Source: an uncultured Muribaculaceae bacterium
Lineage (GTDB): Bacteria > Bacteroidota > Bacteroidia > Bacteroidales > Muribaculaceae
Reading direction: 5' to 3'
Assembly: GCA_948788915.1 (NCBI GenBank)
Contig: CAQFOZ010000044.1
Location: 1 to 17,346 of the forward strand
DNA: 17,346 nt
Shown in pieces: positions 1-6,332 of the stretch. The notes beneath the pieces are model-generated. The model searched no databases. It was not told the origin of the DNA and saw only the letters and a list, made by a program, of their open reading frames with translations. The translations under genes were made by a program, and so were the position numbers. The stretch's first letter is position 1, and each line of letters opens with the position of its first letter.

Positions 1-144
1 TACTGTACTTCAGGTTACGCAGCGAGAGCGTAATTGTTATTTTCGCCAATTATAGGTCGACGCTTTTGCGATTATAGAGCATAAACGCCAATGCTCTGCA
101 TGCTTACCGGTCGCTTCTACACGCTGTCAAAGCCAGTCAGCCCC
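1..144 (-). ncRNA. ssrA: tmRNA (transfer-messenger RNA), 5' part, cut by window start
   Basis: tmRNA rescues ribosomes stalled on broken mRNAs: it acts as an alanyl-tRNA and then as a short mRNA that adds a degradation tag. Read on the minus strand, the 5' end GGGGCTGACTGGCTTTGACA (144 down to 125) matches the conserved tmRNA 5' acceptor/D-loop region. Downstream, positions 47 to 15 encode the tag GENNNYALAA followed by TAA, which matches the Bacteroidetes-type tag ending NYALAA recognised by ClpXP-type proteases. The 3' half, including the T arm and acceptor 3' strand, lies outside the window. I saw no clear TAnnTTTG promoter box upstream, only a short palindrome (155-166). Identification is secure from the tag plus the 5' motif; the exact 5' base (about 144) is inferred. 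Confidence 0.93.
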
Positions 145-182
145 GGATAGTTTAGCTCATTTGAGCATAGTGTTATATATAA

Positions 183-216
183 CGGCGGTTATATATTGTT
201 TATTATATAACCGCCG
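183..216 (-). terminator. Stem-loop between glnS and ssrA, probable bidirectional terminator
   Basis: The sequence CGGCGGTTATATA (183-195) is exactly complementary to TATATAACCGCCG (204-216), giving a 13-bp stem with an 8-nt loop. It lies about 60 nt downstream of the glnS stop and upstream of the tmRNA 5' end. The T-rich tail (AAATTTTATTTT) is better on the plus strand than on the minus strand, so its use as the glnS terminator is an inference from position. It would also separate glnS from the tmRNA promoter. Confidence 0.6.
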
Positions 217-253
217 AAATTTTATTTTGTTTGATGTAAATGTTCTTAGAATG

Positions 254-276
254 TTAAATTCAAACACTTTCTTAGA
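254..276. repeat. Solo end of the 189-bp repeat family at the glnS stop codon
   Basis: TTAAATTCAAACACTTTCTT (254-273) plus AGA resembles the right end of the repeat at 4435-4456 (taaatttaaacggtttcttaga). It abuts the glnS stop codon (277-279). The rest of the element is not visible here, so this may be a remnant or a separately conserved end motif. Confidence 0.45.
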
Positions 277-1980
277 TTATTTCTTCATTTCTTTGGCCCA
301 CGAGTCTTTCAATCCAATCGTTTTATTGAATACAGGATGTCCTTCCGTGCTGTCTTTGTCTACAACATAATACCCAAGACGCTGGAACTGATAGTGGTCT
401 CCGGCCTTTATTCTTTCAGCAAGCCATGGCTCTATTTTTGCATTATTCCTGATTTTCAAAGAACCTGGATTGAGCAATTCCCTGAAATCTCCTTCAGATG
501 CTCCCGGATTCTCTACAGAGAACAACCTGTCATAGTCGCGTATTTCCGCTGTTGTGGCTGTTGGAACCGAAACCCAATGGAGAGTACCTTTGACCTTTCG
601 GTCGCTTCCCGGAAGACCGCTTCTTGTTTCAGGGTCATATGTTGCATAGATCTCGACTACCTCTCCTGATTCATCTTTCTTTACTCCTGTACATTTAATT
701 ATATATGCACCTTTCAGCCTTACCTCTTTTTCAGTAGACAGGCGGAAGAATTTCTTTGGTGGATTTTCCATGAAATCCTCGCGCTCAATCCATAATTCCC
801 GGCTGAATGGCATTTCATGAGTTCCTTCAGAGGGATTCTCCGGATTATTGTCCATTGACATCATCTCGGTTTTATCCTCTGGATAATTTGTAAGAATAAG
901 TTTTACAGGATTCTGTATTACGCTTACTCGTGTCGCTGTCTTGTTAAGGTCTTCGCGCACAGAGTGCTCAAGGAGCTCTATGTGGTTAAGTGCTTCATAT
1001 TTTGTGTATCCGATACGGTTAATGAAATCTTTTATTGAAGAAGGAGTATAACCTCTTCTACGGAGTCCTCGGATTGTGGGCATGCGTGGATCGTCCCAGC
1101 CGCTTACAAGACCTTCCTTGACAAGCTGCAGGAGTTTTCGTTTGCTCATTACGGTGTACGTCAGGTTGAGCCGGTTAAACTCTATCTGACGCGGACAGTA
1201 ACTTTCATCAGCAAGCTCTTTAACGAAGTATTCGTAAAGCGGACGGTGCGGTACAAATTCAAGAGTGCAGATAGAATGTGTCACACCCTCGAAATAGTCA
1301 CTTTGACCGTGTGCGAAATCGTACATTGGATAAACTTTCCATTTGTCACCTGTACGCCAGTGCGGAGTCTTGATTATGCGGTACATAATAGGGTCGCGGA
1401 AGTGCATGTTGCCACTCGCCATATCTATTTTGGCGCGAAGTACCATGCTGCCTTCCTCAAATTCTCCGGCATTCATCTTGTTGAAAAGATCTAGATTTTC
1501 TTCTATAGGACGATCGCGATACGGACTGTTCTGCCCTGGGGTTGTCGGAGTGCCTTTTTGTGCGGCAATCTGCTCGCTCGTCTGTTCGTCCACATATGCT
1601 TTCCCTTCTTTAATCAGGCGCACGGCAAGATCGTACAGCTTTGGAAAATAGTCTGAAGCATAGTATAGACGGTCTCCCCAGTCGTAGCCGAGCCAATGTA
1701 TATCCTCTTTGATTGCCTCTACATATTCGGTATCCTCTTTTTGGGGATTTGTATCGTCAAATCGCAGGTTGCAAGTTCCTCCGAATTTCTCAGCAGCTCC
1801 AAAGTCCATTATAAATGCTTTGGCATGACCTATATGGAGATATCCGTTGGGTTCCGGCGGGAAACGGGTATTCAGCCTTCCACCGTTTTTCCCTGCTTCC
1901 AGATCTGCTTTGATCTCTTGTTCAATAAAATTCAGTCCGCCTTCGTTTAGTGCGACTTCGTCTTGTATTTTTTCTTCCAT
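277..1980 (-). CDS. glnS: Glutaminyl-tRNA synthetase (class Ic)
   Basis: Charges tRNA-Gln with glutamine using ATP, in the cytoplasm. The 567-aa product has the usual length for bacterial GlnRS. The class I signature PPEPNGYLHIGHAKA is at residues 41-55 (HIGH 49-52) and the second signature VMSKR at 277-281. The Rossmann-fold core is followed by the anticodon-binding beta-barrel region. The first 30 or so residues are a short acidic extension before the catalytic core. The proline-rich PPEPNG and the segment YPMYDFAHGQSD support GlnRS over GluRS. The start at 1980 gives a full-length N-terminus; no Shine-Dalgarno is seen, as is usual in this phylum. The gene appears monocistronic, with a long leader that contains an inverted-repeat element (1999-2128) and a possible -7 box at 2311-2318. 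Confidence 0.97.
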   Translation of the reverse strand: MEEKIQDEVALNEGGLNFIEQEIKADLEAGKNGGRLNTRFPPEPNGYLHIGHAKAFIMDFGAAEKFGGTCNLRFDDTNPQKEDTEYVEAIKEDIHWLGYDWGDRLYYASDYFPKLYDLAVRLIKEGKAYVDEQTSEQIAAQKGTPTTPGQNSPYRDRPIEENLDLFNKMNAGEFEEGSMVLRAKIDMASGNMHFRDPIMYRIIKTPHWRTGDKWKVYPMYDFAHGQSDYFEGVTHSICTLEFVPHRPLYEYFVKELADESYCPRQIEFNRLNLTYTVMSKRKLLQLVKEGLVSGWDDPRMPTIRGLRRRGYTPSSIKDFINRIGYTKYEALNHIELLEHSVREDLNKTATRVSVIQNPVKLILTNYPEDKTEMMSMDNNPENPSEGTHEMPFSRELWIEREDFMENPPKKFFRLSTEKEVRLKGAYIIKCTGVKKDESGEVVEIYATYDPETRSGLPGSDRKVKGTLHWVSVPTATTAEIRDYDRLFSVENPGASEGDFRELLNPGSLKIRNNAKIEPWLAERIKAGDHYQFQRLGYYVVDKDSTEGHPVFNKTIGLKDSWAKEMKK

Positions 1981-1998
1981 TTCTTTGGGGATGAAATC

Positions 1999-2128
1999 TA
2001 AGAGTGTATTAACTTTAATATTGGTTCAGATAAAGAGAAATTAGCCAAAAAGCTCCTTTATATAAGCCAATAGAATTTAGCAAACACTCTCTAAATTTAA
2101 ATTCGTGTTAAAAGTAAACACACTCTTA
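1999..2128. repeat. 130-bp element with imperfect terminal inverted repeats in the glnS leader
   Basis: The left end TAAGAGTGTATTAACTTT (1999-2016) matches the reverse complement of the right end AAAGTAAACACACTCTTA (2111-2128) at 16 of 18 positions. A further AAACACTCTCTA lies inside (2082-2093) and repeats the end motif. The ends resemble those of the 189-bp elements at 4266 and 13744 (TAAGAG...TGTTTAAA), and a short inner stretch (agccaaaaag, then atataag) also recalls them. It could be a diverged or shortened member of that family. It has no coding potential and would lie in the 5' leader of glnS. Confidence 0.5.
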
Positions 2129-2310
2129 AAAACTGTGTAGTTTATTATGAAAAACTTTTATTTCGTTTTTTTAGACGTTTCGGGTGTCATTTAGGTTCAG
2201 ATATTTCAGCCATGGCTTAGATACCTTTCTTATCAGTTTATACGGTAAACTAAAGATGCTCCCTAAAGATCTTTCGTAGATAAATTTTACAGTCTCTAAA
2301 AATTAAAGTG
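2129..2310 (-). other. Upstream part of the glnS leader, no certain gene
   Basis: Together with the element at 1999-2128 this fills the gap between glnS and the palindrome at 2317-2362. On the minus strand a frame stays open from 2302 to a stop at 2171 (43 codons) but has no ATG, GTG or TTG start near its beginning. Its tail reads KPWLKYLNLNDTRNV. It may be a degraded gene remnant or chance. A small stem, AGTTTA/TAAACT, occurs near 2240-2260. Nothing else is recognised. Confidence 0.3.
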
Positions 2311-2318
2311 CAAAGATA
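2311..2318 (-). promoter_or_regulatory. Candidate -7 box for glnS (TATCTTTG)
   Basis: The minus strand reads TATCTTTGCA, a perfect fit to the Bacteroidetes -7 consensus TAnnTTTG. Transcription from about 2304 would give a leader of about 325 nt. No TTTG-like -33 element is found at the usual 19-nt distance, because that space is taken up by the palindrome 2317-2362, so the assignment is tentative. Confidence 0.4.
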
Positions 2319-2362
2319 ACAAAAAAGAGGAATTTCTTATAAGAAATTCCTCTTTTTTGTTA
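2317..2362 (-). terminator. Perfect 46-bp palindrome, terminator of the sigma factor/small ORF unit
   Basis: The two 23-base arms, taacaaaaaagaggaatttc plus tta and their exact complement, meet with no spacer. As RNA this gives an A-tract, a GAGGAATTTCTTA stem and a T-tract, which is the form of a bidirectional intrinsic terminator. The TAA stop of the 51-codon ORF is the first three bases of the palindrome on the minus strand. Confidence 0.8.
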
Positions 2363-2515
2363 ATTCAGATTAAATGTTGCAAAATTTGAATTAGCAATAA
2401 TTCCATAAGAATCTGCAAATTGCCTGATGATGTTAAGAGTCGACACTCTTGGGGTAGCTTTTATATGCGACGTTTTTTGAATTGAGTTAATGTGGTAATC
2501 GTTTGTCATAGGCAT
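2360..2515 (-). CDS. Small 51-aa protein of unknown function behind the sigma factor
   Basis: This is a short open frame starting MPMTNDYHINSI, continuing with KATPRVSTLNIIRQFADSYG and ending FATFNLN. An in-frame TAA lies three codons upstream of the first ATG (2515), so translation starts there or at the second ATG (2509). The gene lies 51 nt downstream of the sigma factor stop and its own stop runs directly into a strong terminator palindrome, which argues that it is the last gene of the sigma factor transcript. The central basic/amphipathic segment ATPRVSTLNIIRQFA looks like a conserved motif; my impression, which I cannot verify here, is that short Bacteroidales ORFs with a similar ATPRVS core exist. 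There is no signal peptide, membrane segment or cysteine. Function is unknown; a modulator of the sigma factor is only a guess from position. Confidence 0.6.
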   Translation of the reverse strand: MPMTNDYHINSIQKTSHIKATPRVSTLNIIRQFADSYGIIANSNFATFNLN

Positions 2516-2566
2516 TATCTTTTAATGAGGATCCATGCCTATAAAACGTTTTGAAATAGGAAATTA

Positions 2567-3157
2567 TTACATCGTAAGAATAATATCTTTTTGGGCTGCT
2601 ATGCGGCGCAGATTTATAATAGCATAACGCATACGTCCCAGTGCTGTATTTATGCTTACGTTGGTAGTTTCTGCTATCTCTTTGAAACTTAATCCCTGAT
2701 AGTATCGCATGATAAGCACTTCTTTCTGTAATGACGGAAGCTCTTCAATAAGATATTTCACATCTTCGCGAATCTGCTCTGAAATAATGGAATCTTCAAT
2801 TGTCTCTTCACACAATTCTTTGCGGTTCAATACGTCCACATCTTCAAGGTCGGCAGACTGAAGATTTGCTGATTTCTCCTGGCGATAAAAATCGATTATA
2901 AGATTATGTGCAATACGTGATATCCATGCAGGGAATTTACCGTTTTCTGTATATCTTCCGTGACGGATTGTCTGAATTGCCTTTACAAAGGTTTCCTGAA
3001 ATATGTCATTTGCAATATCTTCGTTCTTTATGATACGGAGAATATAGTTGAAGATACGGTCTTGATGTCTGCGCAAAAGAACATCAAAAGCCAGATTGTT
3101 GCCTTCGGAATACGCCTTTACCAATTCCTCATCTGAGAAATTATAAATATTTGCCAT
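2567..3157 (-). CDS. RNA polymerase sigma factor, ECF (sigma-70 family) type
   Basis: Directs RNA polymerase to a set of promoters. The 196-aa length and the presence of only regions 2 and 4 are typical of ECF sigma factors. Region 2 spans about residues 20-90 and includes LLRRHQDRIFNYILRI and the core-binding DIFQETFVKAI. Region 4 spans about 137-187, with LPSLQKEVLIMRYYQGLSFK and the helix-turn-helix EIAETTNVSINTALGRMRYA. There is no anti-sigma factor with a membrane segment next to it; the only partner is the 51-aa ORF downstream. A promoter with both boxes lies about 130 nt upstream (3295-3325). The start MANIYNFSDEELVKAY matches the usual N-terminus of the family. Which regulon it serves cannot be read from the sequence. 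Confidence 0.93.
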   Translation of the reverse strand: MANIYNFSDEELVKAYSEGNNLAFDVLLRRHQDRIFNYILRIIKNEDIANDIFQETFVKAIQTIRHGRYTENGKFPAWISRIAHNLIIDFYRQEKSANLQSADLEDVDVLNRKELCEETIEDSIISEQIREDVKYLIEELPSLQKEVLIMRYYQGLSFKEIAETTNVSINTALGRMRYAIINLRRIAAQKDIILTM

Positions 3158-3294
3158 TGTGTAAGTAGGTTAGTTGGGTAATTGTGTTTCGATAGGCGGA
3201 CCTGTTTTTGGGGTTAATGTGCAAGTATTTGCTTATGTGTGTTATTTGTTTTTGTTTATTAAATTTATTTACCAAAATCCATCCTATTAGTTTG

Positions 3295-3325
3295 CAAAGA
3301 TAATACTCCATTTCTCTATTACCAA
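3295..3325 (-). promoter_or_regulatory. Promoter of the sigma factor gene
   Basis: On the minus strand TTGG (3325-3322) is followed by exactly 19 nt and then TATCTTTG (3302-3295). This fits the Bacteroidetes housekeeping promoter (TTTG, 19-21 nt, TAnnTTTG) with one mismatch. It implies a start near 3289 and a leader of about 130 nt. Confidence 0.65.
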
Positions 3326-3342
3326 GAAAAGGAGTAATATGA

Positions 3343-3365
3343 TGTGTTAAACTATGTTAAACACA
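3343..3365 (-). terminator. Weak stem-loop downstream of prmA
   Basis: TGTGTT (3343-3348) pairs with AACACA (3360-3365), and after one mismatch AAC pairs with GTT around a 3-nt loop. It begins 12 nt after the prmA stop, but lacks a clear T-tract on the minus strand, so termination is uncertain. Confidence 0.3.
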
Positions 3366-3376
3366 CAATAATTGAA

Positions 3377-4222
3377 TTATTCTTTTCGGAGTCGAAGCGC
3401 AGTCCACCCTGCGGGAGAAACAAGTCGTTGCATTTCTGACAGCCCGTATTTCTCGGCTTCCTGCTCTATCATGTTCACATCATTTTCATAAAAACCACTT
3501 AGCAGCATCTCTCCCTTATTATTAAGGGCATCGGCATATTTGTTGATATCCTGAAGAATAATGTTTCTGTTTATGTTTGCAAAAACAAAGTCTGCGGATT
3601 CAAGAGAACTGAGACAGTCTGCATCCCCATGAATAACAGTTATGTCCGTATTGTTTAATTTAGTGTGATCTATAGCGTTCAGATAAGCAAACTCATCTAT
3701 TTCTATAGCTGTTACAATACTTGCGCCACACATTTTTGCAAGTATGGACAGTATACCGGTGCCGGTACCCACATCAATTACACTTTTATTTCCAAGATCA
3801 AGGTCAAGGATTAACCGCATCATCTGCGATGTGGTATCATGGTGTCCGGTACCGAATGCCATTTTAGGATCAATTACAATGTCGTAACGGGCATTTGGTA
3901 CGTCTTTGTGAAAAGTAGAATGAACCACACATTGGTTGCCTATTACTATTGGTTTAAAATAATTTTTCTCCCATTCCGCATTCCAATCTTCTCCTTCAAT
4001 AAATGTACATTTAATGTCAAATTTTACATCTATGGGAAAATTGGCAAGTGCTTCTGCGGCTGCTTTTTCTGTTTCTGAAGAAGCCTTTATATATGCGGTC
4101 AGACCTTCACTGTCAGGTTCAAAGCTTTCAAATCCTGCATCCGCAAGAAAAGCGGCGGCAAGATCTGTTATGTCTTCATTGCATGGAGTGCAATTAATAC
4201 GCACCGAGTTGTAATCGTTCAT
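3377..4222 (-). CDS. prmA: Ribosomal protein L11 methyltransferase
   Basis: Transfers methyl groups from S-adenosylmethionine to amino groups of ribosomal protein L11. The 281-aa product has the PrmA layout: an N-terminal substrate-recognition domain (about 1-70), a linker with EDWNAEWEKNYFKP (78-91), then a class I methyltransferase fold. The family motif MAFGTGHHDTT is at 121-131, the SAM-binding motif I DVGTGTGILSI at 150-160, the acidic motif II residue at AIEID (172-176), and FANINRN at 214-220, where the family has an N-I/P motif. The start at 4222 gives a normal N-terminus. The gene stands alone: a 189-bp repeat lies just upstream and a weak stem-loop downstream. Confidence 0.95.
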   Translation of the reverse strand: MNDYNSVRINCTPCNEDITDLAAAFLADAGFESFEPDSEGLTAYIKASSETEKAAAEALANFPIDVKFDIKCTFIEGEDWNAEWEKNYFKPIVIGNQCVVHSTFHKDVPNARYDIVIDPKMAFGTGHHDTTSQMMRLILDLDLGNKSVIDVGTGTGILSILAKMCGASIVTAIEIDEFAYLNAIDHTKLNNTDITVIHGDADCLSSLESADFVFANINRNIILQDINKYADALNNKGEMLLSGFYENDVNMIEQEAEKYGLSEMQRLVSPAGWTALRLRKE

Positions 4223-4265
4223 GTTTTTAGTTACGAGGTATATATAAGTTTAAAAAAAGCAGTTT

Positions 4266-4454
4266 TAAGAAATTGTTTAAATTTATTTTCGAGGAATTTT
4301 GAGAGTTATTTTTGAGGTGGTTCCGCGAGTTGAGAAGGGAGAAACCTATCGGTTTTGACCGCCGAAACTTGGCGGAAACAGCCAAAAAGAACCTCTAAAT
4401 TACCGAAAGAACTATTATATAAAGTTTTTCGTAATAAATTTAAACGGTTTCTTA
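4266..4454. repeat. 189-bp intergenic inverted-repeat element, copy 1
   Basis: This copy differs from the one at 13744-13932 at 12 positions, two of them single-base indels. The left end TAAGAAATTGTTTAAATTTA and the reverse complement of the right end (TAAGAAACCGTTTAAATTTA) form terminal inverted repeats of about 25 bp. Further in, 4305-4323 can pair with 4389-4403 (GTTATTTTTGAGGT.. with ..ACCTCTAAATTAC), and CCGCC (4359-4363) pairs with GGCGG (4371-4375). The whole unit can therefore fold as one long interrupted hairpin. It carries no ORF. It fills the gap of 289 bp between the prmA start and the 109-aa gene. The TA at both ends could be a target duplication, as with Tc1/mariner or IS630-type MITEs; that is inference. 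Confidence 0.85.
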
Positions 4455-4511
4455 GATTATCAAAATAATTTGCAGCTGGTTCCTCAAACTTATTTATGGA
4501 ATGATGATATA

Positions 4512-4841
4512 TTATTTGCGACGGAAGAACCTATATATTTTTTTCCCTGTGCCGAATAGGGAAGCGCCCATCAACGCGTAGTCAATATAACTTAGGCCAG
4601 ATAACAGTTTTTTTGCTAAAATGCCTATGTTTGATCTTTTGGAATCTTTAGATTTACCCAATATGCTTCGGTGTCTCAGATGGTTAATATCCTGAAGAAT
4701 CTTGGTTTTGCAAAATTCTTTTCGTAAAGCAAGCACTGCACGCTGATAGCGTAGCTCTTCCATGGAATAACCTTTGAATTGTTGAGTGTCTTCAACATTA
4801 ACAGAGTCGCCCTCCGTTATAATAATCTCTTTGTTCTCCAT
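4512..4841 (-). CDS. Conserved hypothetical protein, 109 aa, partner of the holin-like gene
   Basis: I do not recognise a named domain. The N-terminus is acidic, followed by YSMEELRYQRAVLALRKEFC (residues 25-44), a charged helix, and then a basic C-terminus with SYIDYALMGASLFGTGKKIY (about 84-103) ending in FFRRK. The C-terminal part is amphipathic to hydrophobic and could lie on the membrane. The start codon lies 2 nt after the stop of the upstream holin-like gene, so the two are almost certainly co-translated. My impression is that holin-X-like genes in Bacteroidales often have such a follower. The role is probably envelope-associated and remains unknown. Confidence 0.75.
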   Translation of the reverse strand: MENKEIIITEGDSVNVEDTQQFKGYSMEELRYQRAVLALRKEFCKTKILQDINHLRHRSILGKSKDSKRSNIGILAKKLLSGLSYIDYALMGASLFGTGKKIYRFFRRK

Positions 4842-4843
4842 AG

Positions 4844-5191
4844 CTACTGTTTTTCAATGAATAAACTGGTTATTAACCTGGATACCGGATTTATAAAAAT
4901 TATAGTGCGCAGAAAGTACAGAATAATAATCAACACGCAGACTATTCCTCCTACACTTAAGTAGGCCAATCCGGGAAGCATAAAGGTTTTGAATAATTCA
5001 ACAAGAGCGAAAGCAAGCATCAGCAGCACAACAATTCCAAGCAAAAGGCATACGGCTCCGATTATAAGAGCCGACATAAGAATGGTCAGTTTTTCAGCTA
5101 ATGTAAGCTTCGCGTATTCAATTTCGAGTTTTAGCCAGGTTTTGCCCTGAGAGAATATCTCTGTTATCTGTGTGTTGAGGCTTTCATTCAT
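4844..5191 (-). CDS. Holin-X-like / DUF1469-type inner membrane protein
   Basis: The 115-aa product has an amphipathic N-terminus (NTQITEIFSQGKTWLKLEIE) with the pattern seen in the Phage_holin_3_6 (PF07332) family, followed by two strong membrane segments, about 33-62 (LTILMSALIIGAVCLLLGIV...) and 73-103 (LPGLAYLSVGGIVCVLIIIL...). Despite the family name, chromosomal members of this group are not phage lysis genes; they are small stress-associated membrane proteins, often beside YtxH genes, as here. It overlaps nothing but is followed after 2 nt by the 109-aa gene. A strong stem-loop (5227-5264) separates it from the YtxH pair upstream. Confidence 0.8.
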   Translation of the reverse strand: MNESLNTQITEIFSQGKTWLKLEIEYAKLTLAEKLTILMSALIIGAVCLLLGIVVLLMLAFALVELFKTFMLPGLAYLSVGGIVCVLIIILYFLRTIIFINPVSRLITSLFIEKQ

Positions 5192-5226
5192 AATTCTTTA
5201 TATGTGCAGAAACAATAGTTACAAAT

Positions 5227-5264
5227 CAGACAAACCAATCCCCTAAAAAGGATTGGTTTGTCTG
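5227..5264 (-). terminator. Perfect 15-bp stem-loop between ytxH-like and holin-like genes
   Basis: CAGACAAACCAATCC (5227-5241) and GGATTGGTTTGTCTG (5250-5264) are exact complements around an 8-nt loop. It begins 10 nt after the stop of the second YtxH gene. The minus-strand tail ATTTGTAACTATTG is only moderately T-rich, so it may be a partial terminator that lowers expression of the two downstream genes. Confidence 0.65.
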
Positions 5265-5274
5265 AAATTTATAT

Positions 5275-5469
5275 TTATTCCTGAGTGCCGGCAAGCTCTG
5301 CTACAAGAGCGTCTACTTCCGATTCGCTGATTTTAATACCCTTTTTCTTAAGAATTTTGCAAATTCTTGCGCGAACATCCTCGCCTTTTTCTGGGGCGAA
5401 GAGTAAGGCCGAGCCTAATCCTACTATGGCACCGCCCAAAAAGGCAGAAATTAATGTCAGAGCTTTCAT
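5275..5469 (-). CDS. YtxH-domain small membrane protein (second of a tandem pair)
   Basis: The 64-aa product has a glycine-rich N-terminal membrane segment (residues 5-27, LISAFLGGAIVGLGSALLFA) followed by the YtxH signature APEKGEDVRARI and a charged helix that contains KKKGI. It is a paralog of the 67-aa protein upstream, sharing the MK.L...S..GGA.VG...LL.APEKGE pattern. YtxH proteins are linked to general stress responses in other bacteria; a biochemical activity is not known. The glycine pattern suggests helix packing or oligomer formation in the membrane. It lies 24 nt downstream of its paralog, so the two are probably one transcript. Confidence 0.85.
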   Translation of the reverse strand: MKALTLISAFLGGAIVGLGSALLFAPEKGEDVRARICKILKKKGIKISESEVDALVAELAGTQE

Positions 5470-5493
5470 GTCTGGTATATTCTTATTTAATTA

Positions 5494-5697
5494 TTAAATA
5501 TTGTTTTCAATTTGTTCTTCTATCTCGTCCACAAGTTCCTCCATCTTGTCCTTTTTGAGGACAATCCCTTTTTCTTTAAGGATCCGGGCAATTTTAGAAC
5601 GAGTTTTTTCACCTTTCTCAGGTGCAATAAGTAGACCTACAGCAGCACCTGCGACAGCACCTCCGATAACTGATAAAATAATGTGTAATGGTTTCAT
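5494..5697 (-). CDS. YtxH-domain small membrane protein (first of a tandem pair)
   Basis: The 67-aa product starts MKPLHIILSVIGGAVAGAAV, a glycine-zipper membrane segment, then IAPEKGEKTRSKIARILKEK and an acidic C-terminal helix (MEELVDEIEEQIENN). This is the YtxH layout. It is the first gene of a likely unit of four small envelope genes reading leftward. No complete TAnnTTTG box was found; AATATTTGCA (about 5724-5733 on the minus strand) is a near match. Confidence 0.85.
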   Translation of the reverse strand: MKPLHIILSVIGGAVAGAAVGLLIAPEKGEKTRSKIARILKEKGIVLKKDKMEELVDEIEEQIENNI

Positions 5698-5783
5698 AAC
5701 TTTATATTTAATTTATAAAATGCAAATATTGAGTTTCAGATTTACGTTCTGTTCTCTAATTACTATAACAACAGATTCTTGTT

Positions 5784-6332
5784 TTAGTTCTGAGCCATGG
5801 GTGATAATCCACAAGCAGAAGCATATGCCATTACTCCATAAGATGACAGTTCAACAGTCTCGAAGTCTCCGTTTGACTTGATCATTTTAACATGATTGTC
5901 ATCAATGAATGTCATAAATGGTACCGGTTCATTGTTGTTATCAATCACAGCCCAGGTATTTGTTTCCTCAAAAAATTCCAGACGGGTCTTTTCTCCTGTT
6001 GTCTCTAAAGTTATAGTGTAACCTTTTCCGTCGCAATCAATCAGATAGCGTCCGTGTTCGGTGTCAATGCACTTTGTGGAGGCAGACAGTGGATTCTTCC
6101 CGCTCCAGAACTCTATTGAATTTATTACCAGCAGGTCACATACTGATGTTACTTCGTAAACAGGAATAATCCAGAATGCGAAGAACACAAGTTCATTTAC
6201 AAATTTGTTTCCGACTTGCCGGTTCCAGGACAGAACGCGGTTAGTCATTTGAAAAGATCCGATGCAAGATGAAAATGTCATTGACGCACCGGCCAGAAGA
6301 ATGGCGGCAACTGCTATTTTAGTCTTTTTCAT
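5784..6332 (-). CDS. DUF3332 family lipoprotein
   Basis: I take the start at 6332 (MKKTKIAVAAILLAGA) rather than the ATG seven codons upstream, because it gives a standard lipoprotein signal: basic n-region, hydrophobic core, and the lipobox FSSC with Cys about residue 22 of the 182-aa product. The mature part has a hydrophobic segment ELVFFAFWIIPVYEVTSVCD and then a beta-rich domain (GRYLIDCDGKGYTITLETTG). This matches the layout of DUF3332 proteins (PF11810), which are common in Bacteroidales and of unknown function. It would be anchored in a membrane facing the periplasm. It is transcribed divergently from the GNAT gene. Confidence 0.85.
   Translation of the reverse strand: MKKTKIAVAAILLAGASMTFSSCIGSFQMTNRVLSWNRQVGNKFVNELVFFAFWIIPVYEVTSVCDLLVINSIEFWSGKNPLSASTKCIDTEHGRYLIDCDGKGYTITLETTGEKTRLEFFEETNTWAVIDNNNEPVPFMTFIDDNHVKMIKSNGDFETVELSSYGVMAYASACGLSPMAQN

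Noticed and set aside
4844..5191. Prophage lysis gene (holin)
   Set aside because: No phage genes are nearby and the YtxH neighbours point to the chromosomal stress-type family.
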